Of a stretch of DNA of 37,624 nt, positions 24,036 through 32,953 are shown one piece after another. A model generated the notes under the pieces. The model made no database searches, had not been told where the DNA came from, and was given only the letters and a program-made list of their open reading frames with translations. The DNA is taken from positions 1-37,624 of the forward strand of contig JAGLAZ010000014.1 of NCBI GenBank assembly GCA_018260565.1, read 5' to 3'. The first letter of the stretch is position 1, and every line of letters starts with the position of its first letter. Source of the stretch: Flavobacteriaceae bacterium. Lineage in GTDB: Bacteria > Bacteroidota > Bacteroidia > Flavobacteriales > Weeksellaceae. The position numbers and the translations under genes are program-made.

Positions 24036-24905
24036 TCAGGTAAATATTTGGTAAAGTTTAGGATAAAAATCTTCACCTGAGTTAACGCGAACATGTTTAG
24101 CATTGGCTGAACTAAATCTAGATTCCACCTGTTCCCTATGATTATTCATCTTTTCCTCATAGCCTGATTTAAATTGGGAAGAAGAGGTATTACAAAAGGT
24201 CAATTCTCCAGTTTCACTGTCTCGGAAGTGTACCCAACCGATTTTTGGAATGCTTATTTCTTTTTCATCTTGTAGATGTATAGCTACAAGATTGTTTTTT
24301 TTTGCTAAAATTCCAATAGATTTTGAATCAGGTATTTGTGCAAAATCCGATATCCAAATAATATACGAATTTCTAGGGCTAAGATTTTGCATTATTGCCG
24401 GTACTTTATCTTGTTCTGCAGGTATATTTGTAAAAGGACCTTGAAGCATTTTACTTAACACAGCAAGAAAATGGCTCATTCCTTTTTTAGGTGGTAAATA
24501 ATTACGGATACCATTATCATATTGGATCAGTCCGATTTTATCTCCATTTTTTACCCCAGATAAACCTATTGCTGCTGCTATTTCAACTCCTGTCTCTATT
24601 TTATAGGCAGTGCGAGAACCGTATTCCATACTCTTTGAAACATCTACAACAAACAGGACATTCATTTCCCTTTCCTCCTCCATCACCTTAACAAAAGGTT
24701 CCCGAAAACGTGCCGTTTTATTCCAGTCCATTCGTCGGATCTCATCGCCATAGGTGTATGGACGTACTTCTGAAAAGGTCATGCCTTGACCTTTTAAATG
24801 AGAATGGTAATTCCCTAAAAGTTTATTTTGGCTTTTTCGCCAAGCGTTTATTTCAATTTGTCTTACTTTCTTAATAATATCACTTACACTGCTTTTCATA
24901 CTCAT
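24036..24905 (-). CDS. DUF58 domain-containing protein (MoxR partner)
   Basis: A 289-residue cytoplasmic protein. The DUF58 core reads VRPYTYGDEIRRMDWNKTAR near residues 47-66, leading into a VWA-like fold with MIDAS motif DVSKS (88-92). DUF58 proteins partner MoxR AAA+ ATPases, which are thought to remodel or load metal into target proteins through the VWA site. The ATG overlaps the moxR stop by one base. Length is normal. Confidence 0.92.
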   Translation of the reverse strand: MSMKSSVSDIIKKVRQIEINAWRKSQNKLLGNYHSHLKGQGMTFSEVRPYTYGDEIRRMDWNKTARFREPFVKVMEEEREMNVLFVVDVSKSMEYGSRTAYKIETGVEIAAAIGLSGVKNGDKIGLIQYDNGIRNYLPPKKGMSHFLAVLSKMLQGPFTNIPAEQDKVPAIMQNLSPRNSYIIWISDFAQIPDSKSIGILAKKNNLVAIHLQDEKEISIPKIGWVHFRDSETGELTFCNTSSSQFKSGYEEKMNNHREQVESRFSSANAKHVRVNSGEDFYPKLYQIFT

Positions 24906-25900
24906 TACGGCGCTTGTACGGATCCCAAAATAGTTTCTATGATATTTTCCGATGTTATTCCTTCTGCTTCTGCCTCAAAACTGAGACCTATTCTATGTCG
25001 CAAAACATCTTGTGCTATTTCCCTTACATCCTCCGGAATTACATACGCTCTTTGGGCTAAAAATGCTTTAGCTCGAGCTGCAATTGCTAGATTTATACTG
25101 GCTCTAGGCGAAGCTCCATAGCGTATATAGTTGGATAATTTTTCTGCTCTGTATTGTTCTGGAAAACGTGTAGCAAAAACGATATCCAATATATATTTTT
25201 CAATTTTTTCATCTATATAAATCGAGTTAATTAATGCTCTAGCTTCCTGAATGGTATCGGTAGTAATAACTTTATGGATAGGCTGAGATTCTTGTTTAGA
25301 TATCATGCGCATTACCTGCAATTCTTGCTCTCTGGTTGGATATGTAATTAAAACTTTTAACATGAATCTATCTGCCTGTGCTTCGGGAAGCGTATAAGTA
25401 CCTTCTTGATCGATAGGGTTCTGCGTGGCTAAAACTAAGAATGGACTTGGAACTTGTAAACTTTCGTCACCAATAGTTACCTGTTTTTCCTGCATAACTT
25501 CTAATAAAGCCGACTGTACCTTTGCCGGAGCTCTATTAATCTCATCTGCAAGAACAAAGTTTGAAAAAACAGGACCTTTTTTTATAACAAAATCATTATC
25601 TCGAACATTAAACATGAGGGTTCCTACTACATCTGCAGGAAGAAGATCTGGTGTGAATTGTATTCTGGAAAAACTACCATCTACAGCAGTGGCTAATGCT
25701 TTGATAGCTAATGTTTTAGCCAAACCAGGAACACCTTCTAAAAGGATATGCCCGTTTCCTAAAAGGCCTATAAGCAATGCATCCAGCATCTTATCCTGGC
25801 CAATAATTGCCTTATTAATTTCGGCTTTAAGACGAGAAAAGGATGGATAAAGTTGTGAAATTTTATTATTAACTTCCTGAATTTGAATATCTTGCAACAT
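24905..25900 (-). CDS. MoxR family AAA+ ATPase
   Basis: A 331-residue chaperone-like ATPase of the MoxR group. Walker A GVPGLAKT is at 56-63, Walker B LADEINRAPAK begins at 118, and sensor-1 ATQNPIDQEGTY and the DRFMLKV arginine region follow. A C-terminal lid helix domain completes it. MoxR proteins act with VWA partners to mature or activate envelope or enzyme complexes. It is the first gene of the seven-gene Bat locus. The 163-base divergent gap to the DinB-like gene must carry its promoter, but I see no exact TAnnTTTG there on this strand. Confidence 0.95.
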   Translation of the reverse strand: MLQDIQIQEVNNKISQLYPSFSRLKAEINKAIIGQDKMLDALLIGLLGNGHILLEGVPGLAKTLAIKALATAVDGSFSRIQFTPDLLPADVVGTLMFNVRDNDFVIKKGPVFSNFVLADEINRAPAKVQSALLEVMQEKQVTIGDESLQVPSPFLVLATQNPIDQEGTYTLPEAQADRFMLKVLITYPTREQELQVMRMISKQESQPIHKVITTDTIQEARALINSIYIDEKIEKYILDIVFATRFPEQYRAEKLSNYIRYGASPRASINLAIAARAKAFLAQRAYVIPEDVREIAQDVLRHRIGLSFEAEAEGITSENIIETILGSVQAP

Positions 25901-26032
25901 GAGCTCGCTCTAAAATTTTAAATAGTAAATTTCATCATAATTTAATCAAAATCACGCCAATTTTGTTAAAGTATGCGTTAATTCTTTGTTAAAATTAATC
26001 CAATAAATGGATGTACTTTATTTAGCAATCCT

Positions 26033-26040
26033 TATTTTTG
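26033..26040 (+). promoter_or_regulatory. -7 box TATTTTTG of the DinB-like gene
   Basis: An exact TAnnTTTG match 23 bases before ATG 26064. It lies downstream of the alternative ATG at 26007, which would not be on the transcript, so it decides the start. Confidence 0.55.
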
Positions 26041-26063
26041 ACAACTTTAACCTTTACATCATA

Positions 26064-26549
26064 ATGCAACAGCATTTTGAGCATCTGCTTCAAATTCGAC
26101 ATCTCCTTAAAAATCAATTACTTGGAACATCATTAGAAGATCTTGCTTATGTACCAGATGGATTTAACAATACTTTATTTTGGAATATTGCACACTGTGT
26201 AGCAACTCAACAATTATTGATTTATTTTCTTTCCGGTACGAGTTTTCGTGTAGATTCATATTGGGTAGAACATTTTAAAAAGGGAACTCTCCCGCAACTA
26301 AGTGTCCGGGATGATGAAGTGGAAGATTTAGCATATTTACTAATACGAACTGCTGAAATTATGGTGGATGATTATGATAATAAGTATTTCCAACACTATA
26401 AAAATTACACCACTTCACTTAATATAGAGGTTAAGAATTTTGAAGATGCATTACAATATAATATTATCCATGAGAGCTTACACCTTGGCTACTGCATGGC
26501 GTTACAAAAAGCACTCATAGGTGAAAAATTAAAATATACCAATGGATAA
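26064..26549 (+). CDS. DinB-family (DinB_2) protein
   Basis: A 161-residue four-helix-bundle protein of the DinB/YfiT type. The metal-ligand histidines are visible: His44 (WNIAHCVATQQL), then His136 and His140 (NIIHESLHLGY). Members include thiol-dependent transferases and many of unknown role; the substrate is not known. A longer frame from ATG 26007 adds 19 residues, but the promoter at 26033 and the N-terminal helix MQQHFEHLLQIR support 26064. The following methyltransferase gene starts within its last eight bases. Confidence 0.85.
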   Translation: MQQHFEHLLQIRHLLKNQLLGTSLEDLAYVPDGFNNTLFWNIAHCVATQQLLIYFLSGTSFRVDSYWVEHFKKGTLPQLSVRDDEVEDLAYLLIRTAEIMVDDYDNKYFQHYKNYTTSLNIEVKNFEDALQYNIIHESLHLGYCMALQKALIGEKLKYTNG

Positions 26550-27777
26550 AAAATATAACAGAGACCAACCTAGAGATTCTGATTCTAGAGAAGAAAATAA
26601 AGGAAGATTTTCCGATAAAACCAATCAAACCCAAAGGGATGAAAGACCTTTTGATAGACCTAAAAAGGATTCTTCCAATAGACAATTTGAAGGTAATAAG
26701 GAGCGTTTTGGAGATCGTCCTAGAATATCTACAAGGGGCTCATCTGAAAATTTCAGCCGGCCAAGAACTGAGTCTTCACGAGATGATAAACCCAGATTTT
26801 CAAGAGAAAATTCTGATCCTAATCGTAAAGATGGACCGAGGTATGGGGATAAATCAAGTTATGGAGATAGGTCCAAGTATGGAGATAAGCCTTCCTATTC
26901 TGACAAATCTAGATTTGGTGATAGACCCAATTATGGTGACAAACCAAAATTTGGTGATAGACCAAAATTCACTGAGAATAATAATTCTGAGTTTAAAAGG
27001 AACTATAGAGAGGACGAAAAATTCCCAACCAAGGATAAATACGATAGAGTTTTTAAAGAAAAAGCAGGCCTTATCTATGGTATACGCCCGATAATGGAAG
27101 CTCTACGGCAAAAAAAGGATATGGATACCTTGTATGTACAAAATGGTTTGACAAGTGACCACGTAAACGAGCTTATATCCAGAGCTAAAGAAAATTTGGT
27201 ATCAATAAAATATGTTCCTGCAGAAAAAATTGAGAAATTTACTCGCAATAATCACCAAGGTGTAGCGGCATTTATTTCCCCCGTTAAAATCTTAAAAACG
27301 GAAGATCTTCTTCCTGAATTGCTTCAGCAGGAAAAATTTCTATTATTAATATTAGACAGAATTACAGATACCCGGAACTTTGGCGCTATTTGTAGAACTG
27401 CTGAAGCGATGGGTGTAGCTGCTATCATTATTCCTGATGGAGGGGCTGCCCCGGTAAATGAGGATGCGATGCGCACGAGTACGGGAGCAATATTAAATCT
27501 AAAAATTTGTAAAAGCACCAATCTTTGTCATACACTGGATTACCTGCAAGAAAATGGGGTGGTAGTTTTTGCGGCTACAGAAAAAGCGGCTCAAACTTTA
27601 CAAGATGTTGAATTTCAATCCTTTTCAGCTATAGTTTTAGGTAATGAGGAGCAAGGGATAGGAAAAGATATTCTTCGCCGGGCAGATCATTTAGTAAAAA
27701 TCCCAATGCAGGGCGAAACTGGAGCTCTAAACGTATCGGTAGCAGCAGGAATTCTTATGTATGAATATTTTAGATAA
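26542..27777 (+). CDS. rlmB: 23S rRNA 2'-O-ribose methyltransferase (RlmB/TrmH-like) with disordered extension
   Basis: A 411-residue protein. Residues 173-411 form the substrate-binding domain and SPOUT methyltransferase, with the knot motifs LDRITDTRNFGAICRTAEAM, IVLGNEEQGIG and IPMQGETGALNVSVAAG. In RlmB this methylates G2251 of 23S rRNA. Residues 1-172 are charged, low-complexity and probably disordered. They contain about seven degenerate six-residue units of type YGDKPS at 101-143. Standard RlmB is about 245 residues, so the extension is unusual; it may bind RNA. Whether this is RlmB or another TrmH-group enzyme is not certain. Confidence 0.88.
   Translation: MDKKYNRDQPRDSDSREENKGRFSDKTNQTQRDERPFDRPKKDSSNRQFEGNKERFGDRPRISTRGSSENFSRPRTESSRDDKPRFSRENSDPNRKDGPRYGDKSSYGDRSKYGDKPSYSDKSRFGDRPNYGDKPKFGDRPKFTENNNSEFKRNYREDEKFPTKDKYDRVFKEKAGLIYGIRPIMEALRQKKDMDTLYVQNGLTSDHVNELISRAKENLVSIKYVPAEKIEKFTRNNHQGVAAFISPVKILKTEDLLPELLQQEKFLLLILDRITDTRNFGAICRTAEAMGVAAIIIPDGGAAPVNEDAMRTSTGAILNLKICKSTNLCHTLDYLQENGVVVFAATEKAAQTLQDVEFQSFSAIVLGNEEQGIGKDILRRADHLVKIPMQGETGALNVSVAAGILMYEYFR
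26842..26970 (+). repeat. Degenerate 18-base tandem repeats in the rlmB extension
   Basis: About seven 18-base units encode [YF]-[GS]-D-[KR]-[PS]-x, from YGDKSS to FGDRPK. They are diverged at the nucleotide level, so this is an old expansion selected as protein sequence rather than a recent slippage product. Confidence 0.7.
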
Positions 27778-27782
27778 GTAAA

Positions 27783-28841
27783 ATGAAAAATTCCCATCTT
27801 TATATAGCACTTGTTTTAAGTTCGGTTCTCTCAATAACATCTTGTAAAAAAGACACCAAGACAGTCCAAAGAGTAGACCCAAAATCGGGGAAAGTCACCA
27901 ATGTAGAAGTCCCAATAGGTACCGAAAATTCCACTTCTACCACAGTAGCAAAACCTGCTATTGTAGATTCTGCAGGGGTTTTTTACCAAAGTTTTAAGCT
28001 TACTCCTGGAAAAAAATATCCATTTACTACGGTACAAAAGGAAACTAAAACAATGACCGGTCCTGATGGGAAAAGCCAAAGTATATCAGTAGAATCTGTT
28101 GATGAAATGGATTTTGAGGTTAAAAGTTTTCAGAATGGAATTTATGATATACAAGTAAATCTTTTAGCCAAAAAAACTTCCCAAACTGCAAATGGAAAAA
28201 CGGAAGCAGTAGATACCAAAGAATCGGCACCTACAGAAAAACAAAAAAAGGCTATTTATACAATGAATAAAGCTTTAGTAGGAAATAGCCTAAGCTTGAA
28301 AATGAAAGAAACAGGAGACATTCTCAGTATTACAGGATTTGAATCCATTCAAGGAAAAATAAACTCAGCCTTAGGTCAAATTACAAAGAATGCACAGGAA
28401 AAGAAGATGATGACGGAAGGTCTTAAACAAAGCTTTAACGCCAATGTATTAAAAGAGCAAATTTCCAAAAATCTTAAATTATTCCCTAAAAAAGGTTTAA
28501 AGATTGGGGAAAAGCTAGAAAAGGTAGAGAACTTAAATCAAGATGGTTCAATGAAGATAACTACCCAATATAGACTAATGGGTGTGGATAATGGAATTGC
28601 CAAGTTTTCTATTTCCGGTGGTATGCCAAAAGTATCAAAATCTCAAACAAAAGCTCCACTTACCCAAACAATAAGCGCAGAAATTACTCAAAGTGGTGAG
28701 ATTACCTACGATACACAAACAGGCTGGCTTAAAAATCAAAACATAAAAGTGGTATCAAAAGAGTCTCAAAGCATCACGGATGGGAAGCAAACTCAGTCAG
28801 CAAAAAGTGTTAGCTCAAATGTAATTATAGTAAATCCATAA
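27783..28841 (+). CDS. DUF6263 family lipoprotein
   Basis: A 352-residue exported lipoprotein. The signal MKNSHLYIALVLSSVLSITS ends at Cys21 followed by KKD. A Thr/Ser/Val-rich linker precedes a beta-rich domain (about 70-352) with the FKLTPGKKYPFTTVQKET strand start. That pattern is what I associate with DUF6263, a family of unknown function common in flavobacteria. It lies five bases after the methyltransferase gene, within the same direction block, so co-transcription is likely. It has no enzymatic motif. Confidence 0.8.
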   Translation: MKNSHLYIALVLSSVLSITSCKKDTKTVQRVDPKSGKVTNVEVPIGTENSTSTTVAKPAIVDSAGVFYQSFKLTPGKKYPFTTVQKETKTMTGPDGKSQSISVESVDEMDFEVKSFQNGIYDIQVNLLAKKTSQTANGKTEAVDTKESAPTEKQKKAIYTMNKALVGNSLSLKMKETGDILSITGFESIQGKINSALGQITKNAQEKKMMTEGLKQSFNANVLKEQISKNLKLFPKKGLKIGEKLEKVENLNQDGSMKITTQYRLMGVDNGIAKFSISGGMPKVSKSQTKAPLTQTISAEITQSGEITYDTQTGWLKNQNIKVVSKESQSITDGKQTQSAKSVSSNVIIVNP

Positions 28842-28876
28842 TGCAGCTCAGGGTATTATAGTATAAAGCGTATTCT

Positions 28877-29110
28877 ATGAAATATATATTGATTTTTGTC
28901 CTTATTCTTATAATTTTTTCCCTAGGTTTTAGGATGTTAAAAAATATCTTGTTAAAAAAGGTATTTAGTGAGATGCAAAAAAATATGCGGCCTCCTTCTG
29001 AAAAGGAATCCGAGGTATCTCAAATACCAAAGGAAAAAACAGTACAATGGGATGCAGAAACAGTGGATTATGAGGATATACCTCCTACTCCTACAAATAA
29101 AATGGAATAA
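28877..29110 (+). CDS. DUF4834 family small membrane protein
   Basis: A 77-residue protein with one N-terminal membrane segment (about 3-18), a basic stretch (KNILLKKVFSEMQK) and an acidic, Pro-rich cytoplasmic tail that includes VDYEDIPPTP. DUF4834 proteins of flavobacteria have this pattern and often precede YfhO-type genes. Function is unknown. The YfhO gene starts three bases after the stop, so translation is likely coupled. Confidence 0.8.
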   Translation: MKYILIFVLILIIFSLGFRMLKNILLKKVFSEMQKNMRPPSEKESEVSQIPKEKTVQWDAETVDYEDIPPTPTNKME

Positions 29111-29113
29111 ATA

Positions 29114-31663
29114 ATGAAATCTAACAATATTTTCCTCCAAAAATACGGTGTATGGATAGCACCCATTATTTTATTTTTAATACTTGCTTTAGGATACAAT
29201 AGCCCGTTGATTAGTGGTAAATCTATTCTTCAGCATGATATTATTCAATATAAAGGAGGTGCCGAGGAGCTAAATACCTTCCGAGAAAAAACTGGTAAGG
29301 AAACATATTGGACAAATTCCATGTTTGGAGGAATGCCAACCTTCCAGCTAGGTGCACGATATCCTGGTGATGTTATCGGTAATGTAGACAAAGTATTAAA
29401 CTTTCTTCCAAAACCTGCCAACTATATATTTCTATTACTCTGCGGTTTTTATCTTTTAGGAGTTGCCGCGTTCCGAAATTGGAAATATGCTCTTTTAGGT
29501 GCATTATTTTTTGGATTTACTACTTATATTTATATTATAATAGCTGCAGGGCATAATGGAAAGGTTCATACTATTGCATATATCCCTCCTGTTTATGCAG
29601 GGATATGGTATATATTTTATAGAAAGAAATATGCACTTGGTTTTGGAATCACAACTCTATTTTTAACATTGCAATTATATGCAAACCATGCGCAAATGAC
29701 ATATTATTCATTTATAGTCTTAGGTTTTCTATTTTTAAGTGAAATTATCCGAACCTTTATTAACAAAACATCTTTTAAACATCTTCTATATGCTTGTGGA
29801 ACCGCTTTAGCAGCAATAGTCTTCGCTGTAGGGATGAATAGTCAGAGATTAATTACCAACGCAGAATATATAAAAGCAACTGTACGTGGCGACAAAATTT
29901 TACCGGATGGTTTTAGCAATTCATCGTCCAGCAAGGGTAATTCTGGAATGGATAAAGATGCTATTTTACAATGGAGTTATGGGAAATTTGAAAGTCTGAA
30001 CCTTCTAATTCCAAGACTTTTGGGCGGGTCCAGCAATGAGAAAGGAAGTGAAAAAGTATTGGAAGATATTATGGCTTGGAGAGATGAGAACATAAGCTCT
30101 CAGGAAGAAATGATGAAAGCCTTTTCTGGTTTAGGTAGTCTAAGTTATTGGGGAGATCAGCCAGGAACTTCTGGACCAGCATATCAGGGAATTATTGTAG
30201 TCTTTTTTGCCATTTTTGGGTTTATTTTTTCACCTAAAAAATATAGTTACTGGATTTTAGGCGCATCTACTTTATGCTTATTTCTTGCATGGGGGTCGAA
30301 TTTTCAATGGTTATCAGATATATTTATTGATTATGTACCATTTTATAACAAATTTCGAGCACCTTCTAGCATTTTGGTGGTTTTGGAAATTTTGTTTCCT
30401 TTAATTGCTGTATATGGAATATATTCTTTATTTGAATCCAATAATAAAGTTGAAATAAAAACGAAAAGCTTTCTTATTTATTCAGGAATATTTATAGGAT
30501 TTTTAGTTTTATTATTAGTATTAGGTACCTCTATCCTATCATTTAGCACTGAAAGTGAAAGGAACAGCATGCCCACCGACTTACTCGCTATTTTACAAAA
30601 ATATCGATCCGGTATGTATAAGACTGATATTTGGAGAGCTTTTGGTTTTTTAATTCCAACTATCATACTCGTTTACTTTACACTTAAAAAGCAGATAAAA
30701 AAAGAGTACGCCTTAGCTGGTATAGCACTACTTTCTATGATTGACTTATGGAATGTAAATAAAAATTACTTAAATGATACCAATTTTGTAGCAAAGAATG
30801 TTGCTGAAAAACCTTTTTTGATTAAACAGGAAGACACAGAAAATCAAGAGTCACCAGAAATTCAAAATCTATTGGCCTTAGAAAATGTAAATGCTAGTCT
30901 GATGCAAATAAAAAAGGCGGATCCATCTTACTATAGGGTTTTTAATACAACAGCCAATCCTTTTTCGGAAAATAATACCAGCTACTTTCATCATTCCTTG
31001 GGAGGATATAGTGCTGTAAAACTGAGGAGAATGGATGATATAATAGATTATTATTTCAATTTCAAAGATAATTCTAGAGGAATTGGTACGGCTGCTGTGG
31101 TAAATATGTTAAATACAAAGTATATTGTTTCTGGGACTTTAGAAAAACCTCAAATAAGCCAAAATCCAGATGCTAGTGGTGCGGTATGGTTGGTAAATTC
31201 TATAAAACCAGTTCAAAATGCAGGCGAAGAACTTACCCGTATTAATGATACAGATCTAAAAAATATTGCCATTATTAATACTAAAGAGATGAAATTAAAA
31301 AATTCAAATTTTTCTCCATCTAAAAGTATTATTAAACTTAAAACCTACACCCCGAACCATTTGAGCTATACGTTTTCTGGAAATTCTAATGCACTTGCGG
31401 TTTTTTCAGAAATATATTATCCATACGGATGGAAAGCAACTATTGACGGAATAGAAACACCAATTTTGAGAGCTAATTACTTGCTCCGTGCTTTAGAGAT
31501 TCCGGCAGGCCAACATACTATTGATTTTAATTTTCATCCAAATACCATCGAAAAAGGAGGCACACTTTCTTTGATTTTTAGTCTTCTATTTTTAGGCGCC
31601 TTAGCAGTATTAGTATATGTTGAAAATAAAAATCGACCTAAACAACTACCACAGACTGATTAA
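29114..31663 (+). CDS. YfhO family multi-pass membrane protein
   Basis: An 849-residue protein with at least a dozen membrane segments between residues 15 and 550. A large extracytoplasmic loop (about 50-105) contains NSMFGGMPTFQLGARYPGD. A C-terminal beta-rich domain carries YYPYGWKATIDG and ANYLLRALEIPAGQHTIDF, the YfhO hallmark, and a final membrane helix follows. YfhO is a GT-C-like family implicated in glycosylating lipoteichoic acid in Firmicutes; in Bacteroidota the substrate is unknown. A GT4 glycosyltransferase gene abuts it with no spacer, pointing to surface glycan work. Confidence 0.88.
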   Translation: MKSNNIFLQKYGVWIAPIILFLILALGYNSPLISGKSILQHDIIQYKGGAEELNTFREKTGKETYWTNSMFGGMPTFQLGARYPGDVIGNVDKVLNFLPKPANYIFLLLCGFYLLGVAAFRNWKYALLGALFFGFTTYIYIIIAAGHNGKVHTIAYIPPVYAGIWYIFYRKKYALGFGITTLFLTLQLYANHAQMTYYSFIVLGFLFLSEIIRTFINKTSFKHLLYACGTALAAIVFAVGMNSQRLITNAEYIKATVRGDKILPDGFSNSSSSKGNSGMDKDAILQWSYGKFESLNLLIPRLLGGSSNEKGSEKVLEDIMAWRDENISSQEEMMKAFSGLGSLSYWGDQPGTSGPAYQGIIVVFFAIFGFIFSPKKYSYWILGASTLCLFLAWGSNFQWLSDIFIDYVPFYNKFRAPSSILVVLEILFPLIAVYGIYSLFESNNKVEIKTKSFLIYSGIFIGFLVLLLVLGTSILSFSTESERNSMPTDLLAILQKYRSGMYKTDIWRAFGFLIPTIILVYFTLKKQIKKEYALAGIALLSMIDLWNVNKNYLNDTNFVAKNVAEKPFLIKQEDTENQESPEIQNLLALENVNASLMQIKKADPSYYRVFNTTANPFSENNTSYFHHSLGGYSAVKLRRMDDIIDYYFNFKDNSRGIGTAAVVNMLNTKYIVSGTLEKPQISQNPDASGAVWLVNSIKPVQNAGEELTRINDTDLKNIAIINTKEMKLKNSNFSPSKSIIKLKTYTPNHLSYTFSGNSNALAVFSEIYYPYGWKATIDGIETPILRANYLLRALEIPAGQHTIDFNFHPNTIEKGGTLSLIFSLLFLGALAVLVYVENKNRPKQLPQTD

Positions 31664-32953
31664 ATGTCAAAGAAAGTATTGCTTATTACTTATTATTGGC
31701 CCCCTGCTGGAGGTCCTGGAGTTCAGCGGTGGTTAAAATTCACAGAATATTTGCAAGAATTTGGTTGGGACATTCACATTATTGTACCTAAAAATCCTGA
31801 CTATGCACTTATTGATACATCAATAAACCCTAAACCAGTTTCCGATAAAATTAGGATCCATCCTGTCCCTATATGGGAACCGTATAAAATTGCTAAAAAA
31901 TTTACCTCAGACACAAAAGATTTTGCCAAAGGAAAATTACCAACAGCCGACAAACAAAATTGGAAACAAAAATTGAGTATTTACATTAGAGGAAACATTT
32001 TTATTCCGGATGCAAGAGTTTTTTGGCTTTCTAATGTAATAAACGCCGCTGAGGATATTTGTGTAGAATATTCTATAGATAGGATTATAACTACTGGCCC
32101 TCCCCACTCAGTTCATTTGTCCGGATTGGCACTAAAAAAGAGGAGGCCTACTATCAAATGGATAGCAGATTTTCGTGATCCTTGGACAAGAATTAGTTAC
32201 CATAAGGAACTAAAAATGAACAGATTAGCCAGATCTCTCCATAAAAAACTTGAAAATAAAGTTATTACAAATTCAGATGTAGTACTTGCCACTAGCTATA
32301 GTGATGCCGAGGTATTTAATACAATGGGTGCTATTTCTATTTGCGTTACCAATGGTTTTGATCCTTTAGATTTCCCAAAAAATAAGGTAATATCTGATAA
32401 ATTTATTATAGCATATACTGGGGTTTTAGAAACACTTAGAAATCCTTCTATTTTTTGGATAGCATTGGAAGATTTTGCAAAAAACCATCCTGAGACAGCT
32501 ATTGAACTTCATTGGATGGGAGATTTAGCTTCTGAAGCTCGTGAAATAATATCAAATTCCAAAGTTCTTAAAAATATCTTTGTTGATCACGGTTACCAGC
32601 CGCATTACAAGGCAGTGGAGCTGATGTGTAAAGCAGATGTTTTGCTTTTAACGAATTTTCCAGATGGCACTGGGAAAGGGATAATTCCAGGCAAATTATA
32701 TGAATATATGGCTTCAGGAGCGGAAATTTTAAGCTTTGGTCCACCTTATTCAGACGTGGAGACGATTTTAGAGAAAGCAAATGCTGGAAAACATTTTACG
32801 TTTCACTCTTCAACTAGTGATATCTCAAATTATTTGCATCAATTATTGCATACCAAATCGCATCGAAGTAAAGAATCTTTAAACGCAGATTTAGAGGAAT
32901 TTAATAGAAAAAACTTAGCTAGAAAGTTGGGTGATATTCTTGATAAGGTTTAA
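31664..32953 (+). CDS. Glycosyltransferase family 4-type protein
   Basis: A 429-residue glycosyltransferase of GT-B fold. The N-terminal Rossmann domain opens with LLITYYWPPAGGPGVQRWLK, a typical start for exopolysaccharide or LPS-type GT4 enzymes that bind the acceptor here. The C-terminal half has the IPGKLYEYMASGAEILSFGP segment, which binds the nucleotide-sugar donor. There is no signal peptide. It starts at the base after the YfhO stop, so the two are surely one transcript. Donor and acceptor are not known. It is convergent with the helix-hairpin-helix gene, sharing stop bases (TTAA). Confidence 0.9.
   Translation: MSKKVLLITYYWPPAGGPGVQRWLKFTEYLQEFGWDIHIIVPKNPDYALIDTSINPKPVSDKIRIHPVPIWEPYKIAKKFTSDTKDFAKGKLPTADKQNWKQKLSIYIRGNIFIPDARVFWLSNVINAAEDICVEYSIDRIITTGPPHSVHLSGLALKKRRPTIKWIADFRDPWTRISYHKELKMNRLARSLHKKLENKVITNSDVVLATSYSDAEVFNTMGAISICVTNGFDPLDFPKNKVISDKFIIAYTGVLETLRNPSIFWIALEDFAKNHPETAIELHWMGDLASEAREIISNSKVLKNIFVDHGYQPHYKAVELMCKADVLLLTNFPDGTGKGIIPGKLYEYMASGAEILSFGPPYSDVETILEKANAGKHFTFHSSTSDISNYLHQLLHTKSHRSKESLNADLEEFNRKNLARKLGDILDKV

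Noticed and set aside
25425-25850. A 141-codon open frame antisense to moxR
   Set aside because: The opposite strand encodes a fully conserved AAA+ ATPase. The antisense translation has no recognisable domain and no promoter of its own.
26842-26970. Tandem repeats as a possible CRISPR-like array
   Set aside because: The units are contiguous 18-base codon repeats in frame with rlmB, with no spacers.
26639-27094. A 151-codon frame overlapping rlmB, within the repeat region
   Set aside because: It is a shifted reading of the repetitive extension, kept open by the repeat itself, with no independent support.
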